Below are positions 15,958 to 25,376 of a stretch of 64,000 nt of DNA, one piece after another; positions within the stretch are counted from its first letter, which is position 1, and the number at the start of each line of letters is the position of its first letter. The DNA comes from Pseudomonas lini (GTDB lineage Bacteria > Pseudomonadota > Gammaproteobacteria > Pseudomonadales > Pseudomonadaceae). The stretch covers positions 682,001 to 746,000 of the forward strand of contig NZ_JYLB01000001.1 of the NCBI RefSeq assembly GCF_001042905.1, given 5' to 3'. The translations under genes and the position numbers were made by a program. Below the pieces are notes generated by a model. The model saw only the letters and a list, made by a program, of their open reading frames with translations. It searched no databases and had not been told where the DNA came from.

Positions 15958-18900
15958 TCAGTGCTGCTTGGTGGATTTACGCACCAGTTTCATCACCACC
16001 ACAAAGAACACCGGTACGAACACCACTGCCAGGGTCGCGGTGATCATCCCGCCGATCACCCCGGTGCCGATGGCTTGCTGGCTCGCCGAGCTGGCCCCGG
16101 TGGCAATTGCCAGCGGTACTACGCCAAGAATGAATGCCAGCGAGGTCATGACGATTGGGCGAAGTCGCAGTCGTGCGGCTTGCAGGGTGGCGTCGATCAG
16201 GTCATGGCCTTCGTCGTACAGGCTTTTGGCGAACTCGATGATCAGGATTGCGTTCTTCGCCGACAGGCCAATGATGGTAATCAGCCCGACCTTGAAGAAC
16301 ACATCGTTGGGCATCCCCCGCAGGGTCACGGCCAGTACTGCACCGAGTACACCCAGCGGCACCACCAATAGCACCGACGTCGGAATCGACCAACTCTCGT
16401 ACAGCGCCGCCAGGCACAGGAACACGATCAGCAGCGACAGCCCGAGCAGAATCGGTGCCTGGCTGCCGGACAAGCGTTCCTGCAACGACAACCCGGTCCA
16501 TTCCTGACCCAACCCGGCCGGGCCTTGCGCCACCAGCCGTTCGATTTCCGCCATGGCTTCGCCGGTGCTGTAACCCGCCGCCGGTTCGCCGGAAATGCTG
16601 ATGGCCGGGTAACCGTTGTAACGGGTCAACTGCGCCGGACCCTGAGTCCAGTTGGCCCGGACGAAGGCCGACAGCGGCACCATTTTCCCTGCGTTGTTAC
16701 GCACGTGAATCTTCAGTAGATCATCGACCTGACTGCGTTGATCGCCTTCGGCCTGGACCACCACCCGTTGCATCCGTCCCTGGTTGGGGAAGTCGTTGAT
16801 GTAGGCCGACCCGACCGCCGTGGACAGCACGTTGCCGATGTCGGCAAACGAAATGCCCAAGGCGTTGGCTTGCTTGCGGTCGACTTCCAGTTGCACCTGC
16901 GGCGCTTCGGCGAGGGCGCTTTCGCGCACGTTCATCAAGACCGGGCTCTTCTCGGCGGCGGCCAGTAATTGGCTGCGCGCCTGCATCAGCGTGGCATGGC
17001 CGAGACCGCCACGGTCTTGCAGGCGGAACTCGAAACCGCTGGACGTGCCGAGGCCATCAACCGGCGGCGGCAACACCGCAAAGGCCATGGCGTCCTTGAT
17101 CTGACTTAGCGCGATGTTGGCGCGGTCGGCAATCGAACTCGCTGAGTCATCGCTACCCCGATCCGACCAATCCTTGAGCGTGGTGAACGCCAGCGCGGCG
17201 TTCTGTCCACTGCCGGAGAAGCTGAAACCGAGAATCACCGTGCTGTCGCCGACGCCCGGTTCGGTGGCGTTGTGCGCTTCGATCTGTTCGACCACCTGCA
17301 CCGTGCGATTCTTGCTCGCGCCCGGTGGCAGTTGAATGTCGGTGATGGTGTAACCCTGGTCTTCCACCGGCAGAAACGAGGAGGGCAGACGACTGAAGCA
17401 CAACCCCAGACCGATCAGCAGCACGCCGTAGATCAGCAGGTAACGGCCGGTGCGTTTCAACGCATACGCGACCCAGCCCTGATAGCGCTCGGTGAGTTGT
17501 TCGAAGCGTCGGTTGAACCAGCCGAAGAAACCACCCTTGGCGTGATGCTCGCCCTTGGCAATCGGCTTGAGCAGCGTCGCGCACAGCGCCGGGGTCAAGG
17601 TCAGGGCGAGAAATGCCGAGAACAGGATCGAGGTGGCCATCGACAGCGAGAACTGCCGGTAAATCACCCCGACCGAGCCCTGCATGAACGCCATCGGAAT
17701 GAACACTGCCACCAGCACCAGGGTGATGCCGATGATCGCCCCGGTGATCTGCTTCATCGCCTTGCGGGTCGCGTCCTTGGGCGACAGGCCCTCGGTGGCC
17801 ATGATCCGCTCGACGTTCTCCACCACCACAATCGCGTCGTCCACCAGAATGCCGATGGCCAGCACCATGCCGAACATGGTCAGCACGTTGATCGAGAAGC
17901 CCAGCGCGAGCATGGTTGCAAACGTGCCCATCAACGCCACCGGCACCACCAGCGTCGGAATCAGCGTGTAGCGGATGTTCTGCAGGAACAGGAACATCAC
18001 CGCAAACACCAACACCATTGCCTCGACGAGGGTGTAGACCACTTTGGTGATCGAGACTTTGACGAAGGGCGAGGTGTCGTACGGAATCTTGTACTCGACG
18101 CCAGCCGGGAAGTAGCGCGCCAGTTCGTCCATTTTCGCCCGAACCAGCGTCGCGGTGCTCAGGGCATTGGCGCCCGGCGACAGCTGCACGCTGACGGCGG
18201 TCGATGGTTTGCCGTTCAGGCGCGTGGAAAACTGATATTCCTGACTGCCGATCTCGACCCGCGCCACATCGCCGATGCGCACGGTGGAGCCGTCAGGATT
18301 GGCCTTGAGCACGATGTCGGCGAATTCTTCAGGCGTCGATAGCTGACCTTTGACCAGAATGGTCGCGGTGATTTCCTGCGTGGTACGGGTCGGCAAGTCG
18401 CCGATGCTGCCCGCGGAAACCTGAGCATTCTGCGCAACGATGGCGGCGTTGACATCGGCCGGGGTCAGGTTGAAGCCAAGCAGTTTCTGCGGATCGATCC
18501 AGATCCGCATCGCCCGTTCGGCACCGTACAACTGCGCCTTGCCGACGCCGTCCAGACGCTTGATCTCGTTCATCACGTTGCGCGCGAGGTAATCGCTGAG
18601 CGCCACGTCGTCGAGCTTGCCGTCACTGGAGGTGAGAGTGATCAGCAGCAGGAAACCGGCGGAGACTTTCTCCACCTGCAAACCCTGCTGAGTCACCGCT
18701 TGCGGCAAGCGCGACTCGACAACCTTGAGGCGGTTTTGCACATCGACCTGCGCCATTTCCGGGTCAGTGCCTGGCTGGAACGTGGCGGTGATGGTGGCGC
18801 TGCCGAGGCTGCTCTGGGATTCGAAGTACAGCAAATGGTCGGCGCCGTTGAGCTCTTCCTCGATCAGGCTGACCACACTTTCGTCCACGGTCTGCGCCGA

Positions 18901-19056
18901 AGCGCCCGGGTAGGTGGCGAAAATTTCGACTTTCGGTGGCGCGACGTTGGGATACTGCGCCACCGGCAACTGCGGGATGGCCAGCGCACCGGCCAGCAGG
19001 ATGAACAGGGCGACCACCCAGGCAAACACCGGGCGGTCGATAAAGAACTGCGGCAT
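15958..19056 (-). CDS. RND multidrug efflux permease, MexD-like (HAE1 family)
   Basis: A 1032-residue resistance-nodulation-division transporter of usual length. N-terminal FFIDRPVFAWVVALFILLAG is the family start. GILVDDAIVVVENVERIM carries the paired Asp residues of TM4 needed for proton coupling. Large periplasmic loops follow TM1 and TM7. The N-terminal third (LPVAQYPNVAPP, LLYFESQSSLGSATI, QGLQVEKVSAGFLLLI) is closer to what I recall of MexD than of MexB. It lies 15 bases after the adaptor gene in the same operon. No outer-membrane channel gene follows, so it must use one from elsewhere (TolC/OprM type). Confidence 0.92.
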   Translation of the reverse strand: MPQFFIDRPVFAWVVALFILLAGALAIPQLPVAQYPNVAPPKVEIFATYPGASAQTVDESVVSLIEEELNGADHLLYFESQSSLGSATITATFQPGTDPEMAQVDVQNRLKVVESRLPQAVTQQGLQVEKVSAGFLLLITLTSSDGKLDDVALSDYLARNVMNEIKRLDGVGKAQLYGAERAMRIWIDPQKLLGFNLTPADVNAAIVAQNAQVSAGSIGDLPTRTTQEITATILVKGQLSTPEEFADIVLKANPDGSTVRIGDVARVEIGSQEYQFSTRLNGKPSTAVSVQLSPGANALSTATLVRAKMDELARYFPAGVEYKIPYDTSPFVKVSITKVVYTLVEAMVLVFAVMFLFLQNIRYTLIPTLVVPVALMGTFATMLALGFSINVLTMFGMVLAIGILVDDAIVVVENVERIMATEGLSPKDATRKAMKQITGAIIGITLVLVAVFIPMAFMQGSVGVIYRQFSLSMATSILFSAFLALTLTPALCATLLKPIAKGEHHAKGGFFGWFNRRFEQLTERYQGWVAYALKRTGRYLLIYGVLLIGLGLCFSRLPSSFLPVEDQGYTITDIQLPPGASKNRTVQVVEQIEAHNATEPGVGDSTVILGFSFSGSGQNAALAFTTLKDWSDRGSDDSASSIADRANIALSQIKDAMAFAVLPPPVDGLGTSSGFEFRLQDRGGLGHATLMQARSQLLAAAEKSPVLMNVRESALAEAPQVQLEVDRKQANALGISFADIGNVLSTAVGSAYINDFPNQGRMQRVVVQAEGDQRSQVDDLLKIHVRNNAGKMVPLSAFVRANWTQGPAQLTRYNGYPAISISGEPAAGYSTGEAMAEIERLVAQGPAGLGQEWTGLSLQERLSGSQAPILLGLSLLIVFLCLAALYESWSIPTSVLLVVPLGVLGAVLAVTLRGMPNDVFFKVGLITIIGLSAKNAILIIEFAKSLYDEGHDLIDATLQAARLRLRPIVMTSLAFILGVVPLAIATGASSASQQAIGTGVIGGMITATLAVVFVPVFFVVVMKLVRKSTKQH

Positions 19057-19071
19057 AAAAAAGCGTCCTGC

Positions 19072-20229
19072 TTACTGACCAGAAACCTGGGCAAGTGGAA
19101 GAGGGGTGTCATCTATCTGGACTTTTTCACCGGGGCGCGCATGTTGCAGGCCTTCAGTGACGATGCGGTCGCCGGGCTTGAGACCGTGGGTGACGATCCA
19201 GCGATCGTTCTGCACGGCGCCCAGTTCTACCGGTTGCTGGCCTACGCGCTGCTCGGCGTCGAGCAGCAGCACTTGGGCGATACCGGCGCTGTCACGCTGG
19301 ATGGCCCGTTGCGGCACGCTGATGCCTTGCTGAATGAACGCTTGCTCCAGACGCACGCGAACGAAGCTGCCCGGCAGCAAGTCGAGATCCGGGTTGGGAA
19401 ACTCGCTGCGTAGAATGATCTGGCCGGTGCCCGGGTCGACGGTGATATCGGTGAACAGCAACTTGCCCGGCAGCGGGTAGAGGCTGCCATCGTCCTGAAT
19501 CAACGTGGCTTTGGCCTGACCTTGGCCCACTTCCTTTAACTGGCCGGAACGGAACGCGCGGCGCAGGTCGTTGAGTTCACGGGTCGATTGCGTCAAGTCC
19601 GCGTGGATCGGGTTCAACTGCTGAATCAGTGCCAGCGGCGTGGTTTCGTTCTGCCCGACCAGCGCGCCTTCAGTCACCAGCGCTCGGCCGATGCGCCCGG
19701 AAATCGGCGCCGTGACGGTGGCGTAACCCAGGTTCAGTTTCGCCCGCTCCACGGCGGCTTTGTTGGCGGCGACATCGGCGGCGGTCTGCCGGGCATTGGC
19801 GCGGGCGTTGTCGTAATCCTGACCGCTGATGGCGTTGCCTTCGATCAATTGGGCGTAACGCTGCTCTTGCAGTCTGGCCTGGAACGCATTGGCCTCGGCC
19901 TTGCGCAATGCGGCTTCGGCGCTGTCCAGGTCGGCCTTGAACGGCGCCGGGTCGATACGGAACAAAACGTCGCCTTTTTTTACGTCGCTGCCTTCACGGT
20001 AGGCCTGCTGCAACACCACGCCGGCGACTCGGGCACGGACTTCAGCGATGCGTGGCGCGACAATCCGCCCGCTCAGTTCGCTGCTGATCGACAGCGGCCG
20101 CGCTTCAATGGTTTCGATCCGCACGGTGGCCAGCGGCGCCTGTTCTTCGGCGGTCGAGGACTGGTCACAGGCGCTCAGCGTCAACGCCAATGCAATCAGG
20201 CTGAGCCGGGCAAGCAGATTCTTTGACAT
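19072..20229 (-). CDS. RND efflux periplasmic adaptor lipoprotein, MexC-like
   Basis: A 385-residue membrane fusion protein. The signal peptide ends in the lipobox LTLSAC, so Cys21 would be lipidated and anchored to the inner membrane. Lipoyl-domain halves (VRARVAGVVLQQAYREGSDV and NLGYATVTAPISGRIGRALV) flank an alpha-helical hairpin rich in Ala and Gln. Beta-barrel and membrane-proximal domains follow. The segment ISGRIGRALVTEGALVGQ closely matches MexC as I recall it. First gene of the pump operon, divergent from the two-component genes at 20524. Confidence 0.92.
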   Translation of the reverse strand: MSKNLLARLSLIALALTLSACDQSSTAEEQAPLATVRIETIEARPLSISSELSGRIVAPRIAEVRARVAGVVLQQAYREGSDVKKGDVLFRIDPAPFKADLDSAEAALRKAEANAFQARLQEQRYAQLIEGNAISGQDYDNARANARQTAADVAANKAAVERAKLNLGYATVTAPISGRIGRALVTEGALVGQNETTPLALIQQLNPIHADLTQSTRELNDLRRAFRSGQLKEVGQGQAKATLIQDDGSLYPLPGKLLFTDITVDPGTGQIILRSEFPNPDLDLLPGSFVRVRLEQAFIQQGISVPQRAIQRDSAGIAQVLLLDAEQRVGQQPVELGAVQNDRWIVTHGLKPGDRIVTEGLQHARPGEKVQIDDTPLPLAQVSGQ

Positions 20230-20393
20230 GTAAATACCCCAATAATGACCTCCCGTATCCTACGGGGGGCCGACGAGGGTAGCGGTGAAGCTTTGTAGGC
20301 GCTGTGTGAAATTGTGTAAGGGTTTTGCTCATGGGCGCGTGAGGGCGTATATCCTTGGCGCCTTGAAATTTATTGCGACAGATGTACCGCTAT

Positions 20394-20480
20394 CGCGGGC
20401 AAGCCCGCTCCCACAGTGGTCGGTGATGTTCACAAAATCTGTGTCCACATCAAATCCCTGTGGGAGCGGGCTTGCCCGCG
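20394..20480. repeat. REP inverted pair (GCGGGCAAGCCCGCTCCCAC type)
   Basis: Inverted arms around a 40-base spacer, inside the divergent intergenic region 20230-20523 between the pump operon and the response regulator. It ends 43 bases before the regulator start, so the regulator's promoter may overlap it. Confidence 0.9.
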
Positions 20481-20523
20481 ATGACGATCTATCCGGCGCC
20501 ACTGCACTTTCTGGAAACACCCC

Positions 20524-21225
20524 ATGCCCAACATCCTCCTGGTCGAAGACGACACCGCGCTCTCCGAACTGATTGCCAGCTACCTGGAACGCAACGGCTA
20601 TTGCGTCAGCGTGATCAGCCGTGGCGACCATGTGCGCGAACGGGCGCGGGTCAATCCACCGGACCTGGTGATCCTCGATCTGATGCTGCCGGGGCTCGAC
20701 GGTTTGCAAGTCTGCCGCTTGCTGCGCGCCGATTCGGCGACTTTGCCGATCCTGATGCTCACCGCCCGCGACGACAGCCACGATCAGGTGCTGGGGCTGG
20801 AGATGGGCGCCGACGACTACGTCACCAAACCTTGCGAACCACGCGTCTTGTTGGCCCGGGTGCGGACTTTGCTGCGCCGCAGCAGCCTCAGCGAACCGAT
20901 GACCGCCAACGACCGCATTCTCATGGGCAATCTGTGCATCGACCTGTCCGAGCGCACCGTGACCTGGCGCGAGCAACTGGTCGAGTTGTCCAGCGGCGAA
21001 TACAACTTACTGGTGGTGCTGGCCCGGCATGCCGGCGAAGTACTGAGCCGCGACCAGATTCTGCAACGCTTGCGCGGTATCGAATTCAACGGCACCGACC
21101 GCTCGGTGGACGTGGCCATCTCCAAGCTGCGACGCAAGTTCGACGACCACGCCGGCGAAGCGCGCAAGATCAAAACCGTATGGGGCAAGGGTTACCTGTT
21201 CAGCCGCTCCGAGTGGGAATGCTGA
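20524..21225 (+). CDS. OmpR/RstA-family response regulator
   Basis: A 233-residue two-domain regulator. The receiver domain has the acidic pair Glu8-Asp9-Asp10, phospho-acceptor Asp52 (LVILDLMLPGLDG), the Thr/Ser switch in LMLTARDD and Lys102 (DDYVTKP). The C-terminal winged helix (residues ~130-230) ends in the usual KIKTVWGKGYLF. It is followed after four bases by its sensor kinase. Divergent orientation suggests it controls the efflux operon at 20229, but this is inference. Confidence 0.92.
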   Translation: MPNILLVEDDTALSELIASYLERNGYCVSVISRGDHVRERARVNPPDLVILDLMLPGLDGLQVCRLLRADSATLPILMLTARDDSHDQVLGLEMGADDYVTKPCEPRVLLARVRTLLRRSSLSEPMTANDRILMGNLCIDLSERTVTWREQLVELSSGEYNLLVVLARHAGEVLSRDQILQRLRGIEFNGTDRSVDVAISKLRRKFDDHAGEARKIKTVWGKGYLFSRSEWEC

Positions 21226-21229
21226 GTCG

Positions 21230-22531
21230 ATGTTCAGAATCCTGTTTCGCCTCTACCTGGTAACCATTGTCTCGTTCAGCGCGGCGATCTACCTGGTGCC
21301 GGACCTGGTGATCCAGGTCTTTCATGAGCGCTTCGTAACCTACAACCTCGATTACTCCCGAGGTTTGCAAACGCTGATTGCCAAGCAGTTTCGCGCCGTG
21401 ACTTCAGAGCAGTGGCCGGCACTGGCCGCCGAGATGGACAAGGAGTTCCAGCCGCTGAACATTGTGCTGGCCCGCAACGACGACGCCGAATTTACCCTGG
21501 ATGAACGTGCGCGCTTGCAGCGCGGGGAAAACGTCGTGCGCATCGGTGACTGGGGCTGGCGTACTCTGGCGGTGGCACCATTGAACGAGCAGATGGTGGT
21601 GAAAATGGTCGTGCCGCCGGACCCGACGGACGTCAGTTGGTTGTACTGGAGCATCAACGTACTGATCGGCGCGACCATGCTCGCCTGTCTGTTGCTGTGG
21701 TTGCGACCGCACTGGCGCGACCTGGAACGCCTCAAAGGCACCGCCGAGCGCTTCGGCAAGGGCCACTTGAGCGAGCGCACGCAGATTTCCCCCAGTTCCA
21801 ACATCGGCAGCCTGGCCCACGTGTTCGACACCATGGCCGGCGACATCGAAAACCTGCTCAACCAGCAACGCGATCTGCTCAACGCCGTGTCCCACGAACT
21901 GCGTACGCCACTGACGCGGCTGGATTTCGGCTTGGCGCTGGCGCTGTCCGACGACTTGCCGGCTACCAGCCGCGAACGTCTGCAAGGCTTGGTCGCGCAC
22001 ATTCGCGAACTGGATGAGCTGGTGCTGGAATTGCTGTCTTACAGCCGATTGCAAAACCCGGCGCGGCTGCCGGAACAGGTCGATGTGTCGCTGGATGAGT
22101 TCATCGACAGCATCCTCGGCAGTGTCGACGAAGAACTGGAATCCCCGGAAATCGTTATCGACGTGCTGCTTCACGGCCAGCTGGAACGCTTCTCGCTGGA
22201 CCCGCGATTGACCGCCCGGGCGATCCAGAACCTGCTGCGTAACGCCATGCGTTATTGCGAAAAACGGATTCAGATCGGTGTGCAGGTGTGCGCCAAGGGC
22301 TGTGAGATCTGGGTGGATGACGATGGCATCGGTATTCCGGAGGAAGAGCGGGAGCGGATTTTCGAGCCGTTTTATCGGCTGGATCGTAGTCGGGATCGCG
22401 CCACTGGCGGATTCGGGTTAGGCCTGGCGATCAGCCGTCGAGCGCTGGAAGCACAGGGTGGCACACTTACCGCGCAAGCTTCACCGCTGGGTGGGGCGCG
22501 GTTCAGGTTGTGGTTGCCGACGCCGGCCTGA
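21230..22531 (+). CDS. Sensor histidine kinase, RstB-like
   Basis: A 433-residue inner-membrane kinase. TM1 lies near residues 7-25, a periplasmic sensor of about 115 residues follows, and TM2 is near 143-160. A HAMP linker follows (LRPHWRDLERLKGTAERFG, also typical of RstB). The H box is NAVSHELRTPLTRLDF with phospho-acceptor His222. ATP-binding boxes are N (NLLRNAMRYC), G1 (DDDGIGIPEEE) and G2 (GGFGLGLAI). It forms a two-component pair with the 20524 regulator. The ligand is unknown; RstB-type sensors respond to cations or acid in enterics, which need not hold here. Confidence 0.92.
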   Translation: MFRILFRLYLVTIVSFSAAIYLVPDLVIQVFHERFVTYNLDYSRGLQTLIAKQFRAVTSEQWPALAAEMDKEFQPLNIVLARNDDAEFTLDERARLQRGENVVRIGDWGWRTLAVAPLNEQMVVKMVVPPDPTDVSWLYWSINVLIGATMLACLLLWLRPHWRDLERLKGTAERFGKGHLSERTQISPSSNIGSLAHVFDTMAGDIENLLNQQRDLLNAVSHELRTPLTRLDFGLALALSDDLPATSRERLQGLVAHIRELDELVLELLSYSRLQNPARLPEQVDVSLDEFIDSILGSVDEELESPEIVIDVLLHGQLERFSLDPRLTARAIQNLLRNAMRYCEKRIQIGVQVCAKGCEIWVDDDGIGIPEEERERIFEPFYRLDRSRDRATGGFGLGLAISRRALEAQGGTLTAQASPLGGARFRLWLPTPA

Positions 22532-22661
22532 ATCCTCACGCGATACGGCAAAGTGTCAAGATCAGACCCTTCACCGGGTAAACTCGTACTCTTCCTACAT
22601 GCTTGCCCATTGCGGCTTTGCAACAATCCCTGCTTTCATAAAGCAATCTTCGGGAGCAAGG

Positions 22662-24272
22662 ATGACGCGTTACAAAACGCTCGTGCGTGGAGTGATCGGA
22701 AGCTGTCTGTGTCTTGTCAGCATTTGGGTGGTCAGCGAATGCGCCAGAGAGCAACAACCCGAACGGGGCATCACATGGTTGCCGATGTGCGAGGACTTGC
22801 CCGCCGGAGGGCTGGACTCCGAAGTCGTGGCGAGGACGCAGTGCGGCATTGTCACCGTGCCGCTGGATCACTTGAATCCCGACCTCGGCAGCCTCCAACT
22901 GGAAATCACCCGTGTTACCGCCCGACAACCGCAAGCACGCGAAGGCGCCATCTTCACTAACCCTGGCGGGCCGGGATCCAACGGCAACGATACCTTCACG
23001 GTGTTACTGGCTTCAGTCTGGAAGGGGTACATCGACAAACCCGAAGGCGAGCCCTACAGGCACCTGACCAATGCCTATGACCTGATCGGCATTACGCCGC
23101 GGGGGCAGAGCCGCGCGAGGGACTCGCAACTGAGATGTCAGTCCGAAGAACTGATCGTCACCCAGGGTGACATCAGCGAAGACCGCAGCCCTACCAATCT
23201 TGCGGCCCTGCACCACAACATCGGTGTACTCGCACGCGGTTGCGCGAGCCAAAGGCTGGCGCCCTATATCAACACGGAACAAACCGCGCGGGACATGGAG
23301 TTTGTCCGCATTGAGCTGAACGAAAACAAACTCCATTATTTTGGCAATTCCTACGGCACCTGGCTGGGTGCCTGGTACGCAGGCCTGTTCCCGAAACAGG
23401 TTGGCCGAATGATGCTGGACTCCAACATGGACTGGACATCAACCTTCCAGAACGCAAGTTTGAGTATTGCGCCGCAGAAGGAGCGAATCTTCAACCATTT
23501 CGTCGCTGAGCACGCCGCCAACAATCCGCAGACTTATCGCCTGGGGAGCACACCGAAAGACGTACGCGAGGTGTTTTTGAACCTACTGCCCGCGGTTCGA
23601 ACAGCGCTGCGCTCCGACAGCCAGTATTACAGCTCTCCTGAGCACCTGATGGCGGCGCAAACCCTCAGTGACTGGTTGAACATCATGCCCGACGCCGACG
23701 AGGCCGAACTGGAGATGCGGGCGCAAGCGCATCGCTTCAGTCCGGATGAAGAGGTCGATCATTTTGCCAGGCAAGCCTTCAATGATGTGCTGTTCATCAC
23801 GCGCCAGCCCGTTCTGTGGAATGGTCTCGCGCCGGGCAAATTGAACCTGTCTGCTGCCGACTCTGTTCGCAGCACTGTGTTGTGCAATGATTCCCCCTCT
23901 GCGAATGCCGCATTCTGGCAACGCAAGGAGGACATCTACGCAACGAAATACCCGATAGCAGGCAACTTCTTTCTGGCCAGACATTGTGCTGAGTGGAAGG
24001 GCGGACATCCGCCTGCAGCGCCTTTTCGCAACGTCGCGCAGGCGGACAGCATTGTGATGGTTCAGGCTGAGTTCGACGACCAGACACCGCGAGCCGAGGC
24101 GTTCAATGCGTTTGCCCGTTTCTCCAACACCCATATGGTTCTGCTCAAGGGCGCCTACGGCCATGGCGTATCTTTTGCCGACCTCAGTGCCTGCGTAAAC
24201 CGGTATGTCGGCGAATACCTGGCGTACGGCCGCAAACCCGAACGTCTCACGCTCTGCGAACCGGATGATTGA
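22662..24272 (+). CDS. Alpha/beta hydrolase with TAP-like C-terminal domain (tripeptidyl aminopeptidase family)
   Basis: A 536-residue secreted or membrane-anchored hydrolase. The N-terminus carries a hydrophobic segment (GVIGSCLCLVSIWVVSECA) that could be a signal anchor or lipoprotein signal. The nucleophile elbow is YFGNSYGTWLGAWY. TNPGGPGSNG forms the oxyanion-hole region typical of proline iminopeptidase/TAP enzymes. The C-terminal QAEFDDQTPRAEAF and GAYGHGVSF hold the expected Asp and His. I chose the ATG at 22662 for its GGGAGCAAGG site; a longer frame overlaps the kinase gene. Substrate unknown; related enzymes release peptides or hydrolyse esters. Confidence 0.85.
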   Translation: MTRYKTLVRGVIGSCLCLVSIWVVSECAREQQPERGITWLPMCEDLPAGGLDSEVVARTQCGIVTVPLDHLNPDLGSLQLEITRVTARQPQAREGAIFTNPGGPGSNGNDTFTVLLASVWKGYIDKPEGEPYRHLTNAYDLIGITPRGQSRARDSQLRCQSEELIVTQGDISEDRSPTNLAALHHNIGVLARGCASQRLAPYINTEQTARDMEFVRIELNENKLHYFGNSYGTWLGAWYAGLFPKQVGRMMLDSNMDWTSTFQNASLSIAPQKERIFNHFVAEHAANNPQTYRLGSTPKDVREVFLNLLPAVRTALRSDSQYYSSPEHLMAAQTLSDWLNIMPDADEAELEMRAQAHRFSPDEEVDHFARQAFNDVLFITRQPVLWNGLAPGKLNLSAADSVRSTVLCNDSPSANAAFWQRKEDIYATKYPIAGNFFLARHCAEWKGGHPPAAPFRNVAQADSIVMVQAEFDDQTPRAEAFNAFARFSNTHMVLLKGAYGHGVSFADLSACVNRYVGEYLAYGRKPERLTLCEPDD

Positions 24273-24393
24273 ATCCGTCGGGCTGAAAACATCCAGGGTG
24301 AGTCGCCAATCCTGCCTCCGTGATGTGACTGAAGACATGTAGGGGGCCGCTTCGCGACCCAACGGGGGCAAGCCCCCTCGCCACAGGGGATCA

Positions 24394-25032
24394 CTAGCCG
24401 CAGGAGCCGAGTATTTCGGTTGATGGAATCAACCCGACCCCAGCCACTTGCATCCGGTCAATGGCTGCCGCCAGCGATCCATCCAGATCAATCGCCCGAC
24501 ACGCATCCATCACCACAAACGCATTGAACCCCGCCGCCCGCGCGTCCAGCGCAGAGAACATCACGCAGAAATCCAGTGCCAGCCCGACCATGTAAACCGT
24601 GTCGATGCCGCGCTCTTTAAGGTATCCGGCCAAGCCTGTGGTCGTGGTTCGATCCGCTTCCAGAAACGCCGAATAACTGTCGATGTCCGGATTGCAGCCC
24701 TTGCGGATGATCAATTGGGCGTGGGGCAGGTCCAGTTCCGCGTGGAACTCGGCGCCAGGTGTGGCTCGCACACAATGCTCAGGCCAGAGCGTCTGCTCGC
24801 CGTAAGGCAACTGGATCACGTCGTAAGGTTTGCGACCGGGGTGGCTGGATGCGAACGAGGCATGGCCAGGCGGGTGCCAGTCCTGGGCGATGATGACCTG
24901 TTTGAACTGCCGGCCGAGTCGGTTGATCAAGGGCACGATCAGGTCGCCCTCCGGCACCGGTAATTGACCGCCGGGGATGAAGTCGTTCTGTACGTCGATA
25001 ACCAGCAGGGCTGCACGTGAAGAAATTGGCAT
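24394..25032 (-). CDS. pncA: Nicotinamidase (PncA), isochorismatase-like fold
   Basis: A 212-residue cytoplasmic amidase that converts nicotinamide to nicotinate for NAD salvage. Catalytic triad Asp13 (VIDVQNDF), Lys111 (IRKGCNPD) and Cys156 (ALDFCVMFSALDA); metal ligands Asp51, His53 and His57 (DWHPPGHASF). All hallmark residues are present. A strong AAGGAGG site lies ten bases before the chosen ATG; the frame could extend 15 codons upstream but would swallow that site. The gene stands alone on the minus strand. Confidence 0.92.
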   Translation of the reverse strand: MPISSRAALLVIDVQNDFIPGGQLPVPEGDLIVPLINRLGRQFKQVIIAQDWHPPGHASFASSHPGRKPYDVIQLPYGEQTLWPEHCVRATPGAEFHAELDLPHAQLIIRKGCNPDIDSYSAFLEADRTTTTGLAGYLKERGIDTVYMVGLALDFCVMFSALDARAAGFNAFVVMDACRAIDLDGSLAAAIDRMQVAGVGLIPSTEILGSCG

Positions 25033-25376
25033 GGGTGGGGTTCCTCCTTGGAAAGTCAGGTGCAAGCATAGTGACAACTTTGCTCGCGTGCTAAGTCGGA
25101 TTTATTAAATGGCTGCGTTTGTGACAGTGAGGGGCAGTTGGATCGGCGGTGTGGCCTTCGCGGGCAAGCCTCGCTCCTACAGGTTATGTGTCGGTCGCAC
25201 GTTATGTATCCGACACCATTCCCCTGTAGGAGCGAGGCTTGCCCGCGAAGAGGCCGGTCCAGACGCTAAAGAAGCTGAAGCCAGTCCCGCATTTGGCCGA
25301 ACCGCTGCCTTACTGCCGGCACTGATGCCTTGTTATAGTTCGGGCCTCATATTCTGCCCGGTAAAGGATCACTGCC
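25033..25376. other. Intergenic region between pncA and the crotonase gene
   Basis: 344 bases without a gene. It contains the divergent promoters of both neighbours and a REP pair at 25159-25247. I see no further coding or RNA signal. Confidence 0.7.
25159..25247. repeat. REP inverted pair (GCGGGCAAGCCTCGCTCCTA type)
   Basis: Inverted arms at 25159-25182 and about 25222-25247 in the divergent pncA/crotonase intergenic region. Confidence 0.9.

Noticed and set aside
24351..24388. Degenerate REP-like hairpin GGGGGCAAGCCCCC near the end of pncA
   Set aside because: It shares only the GCAAGC centre with the REP family; not enough to call it a member.
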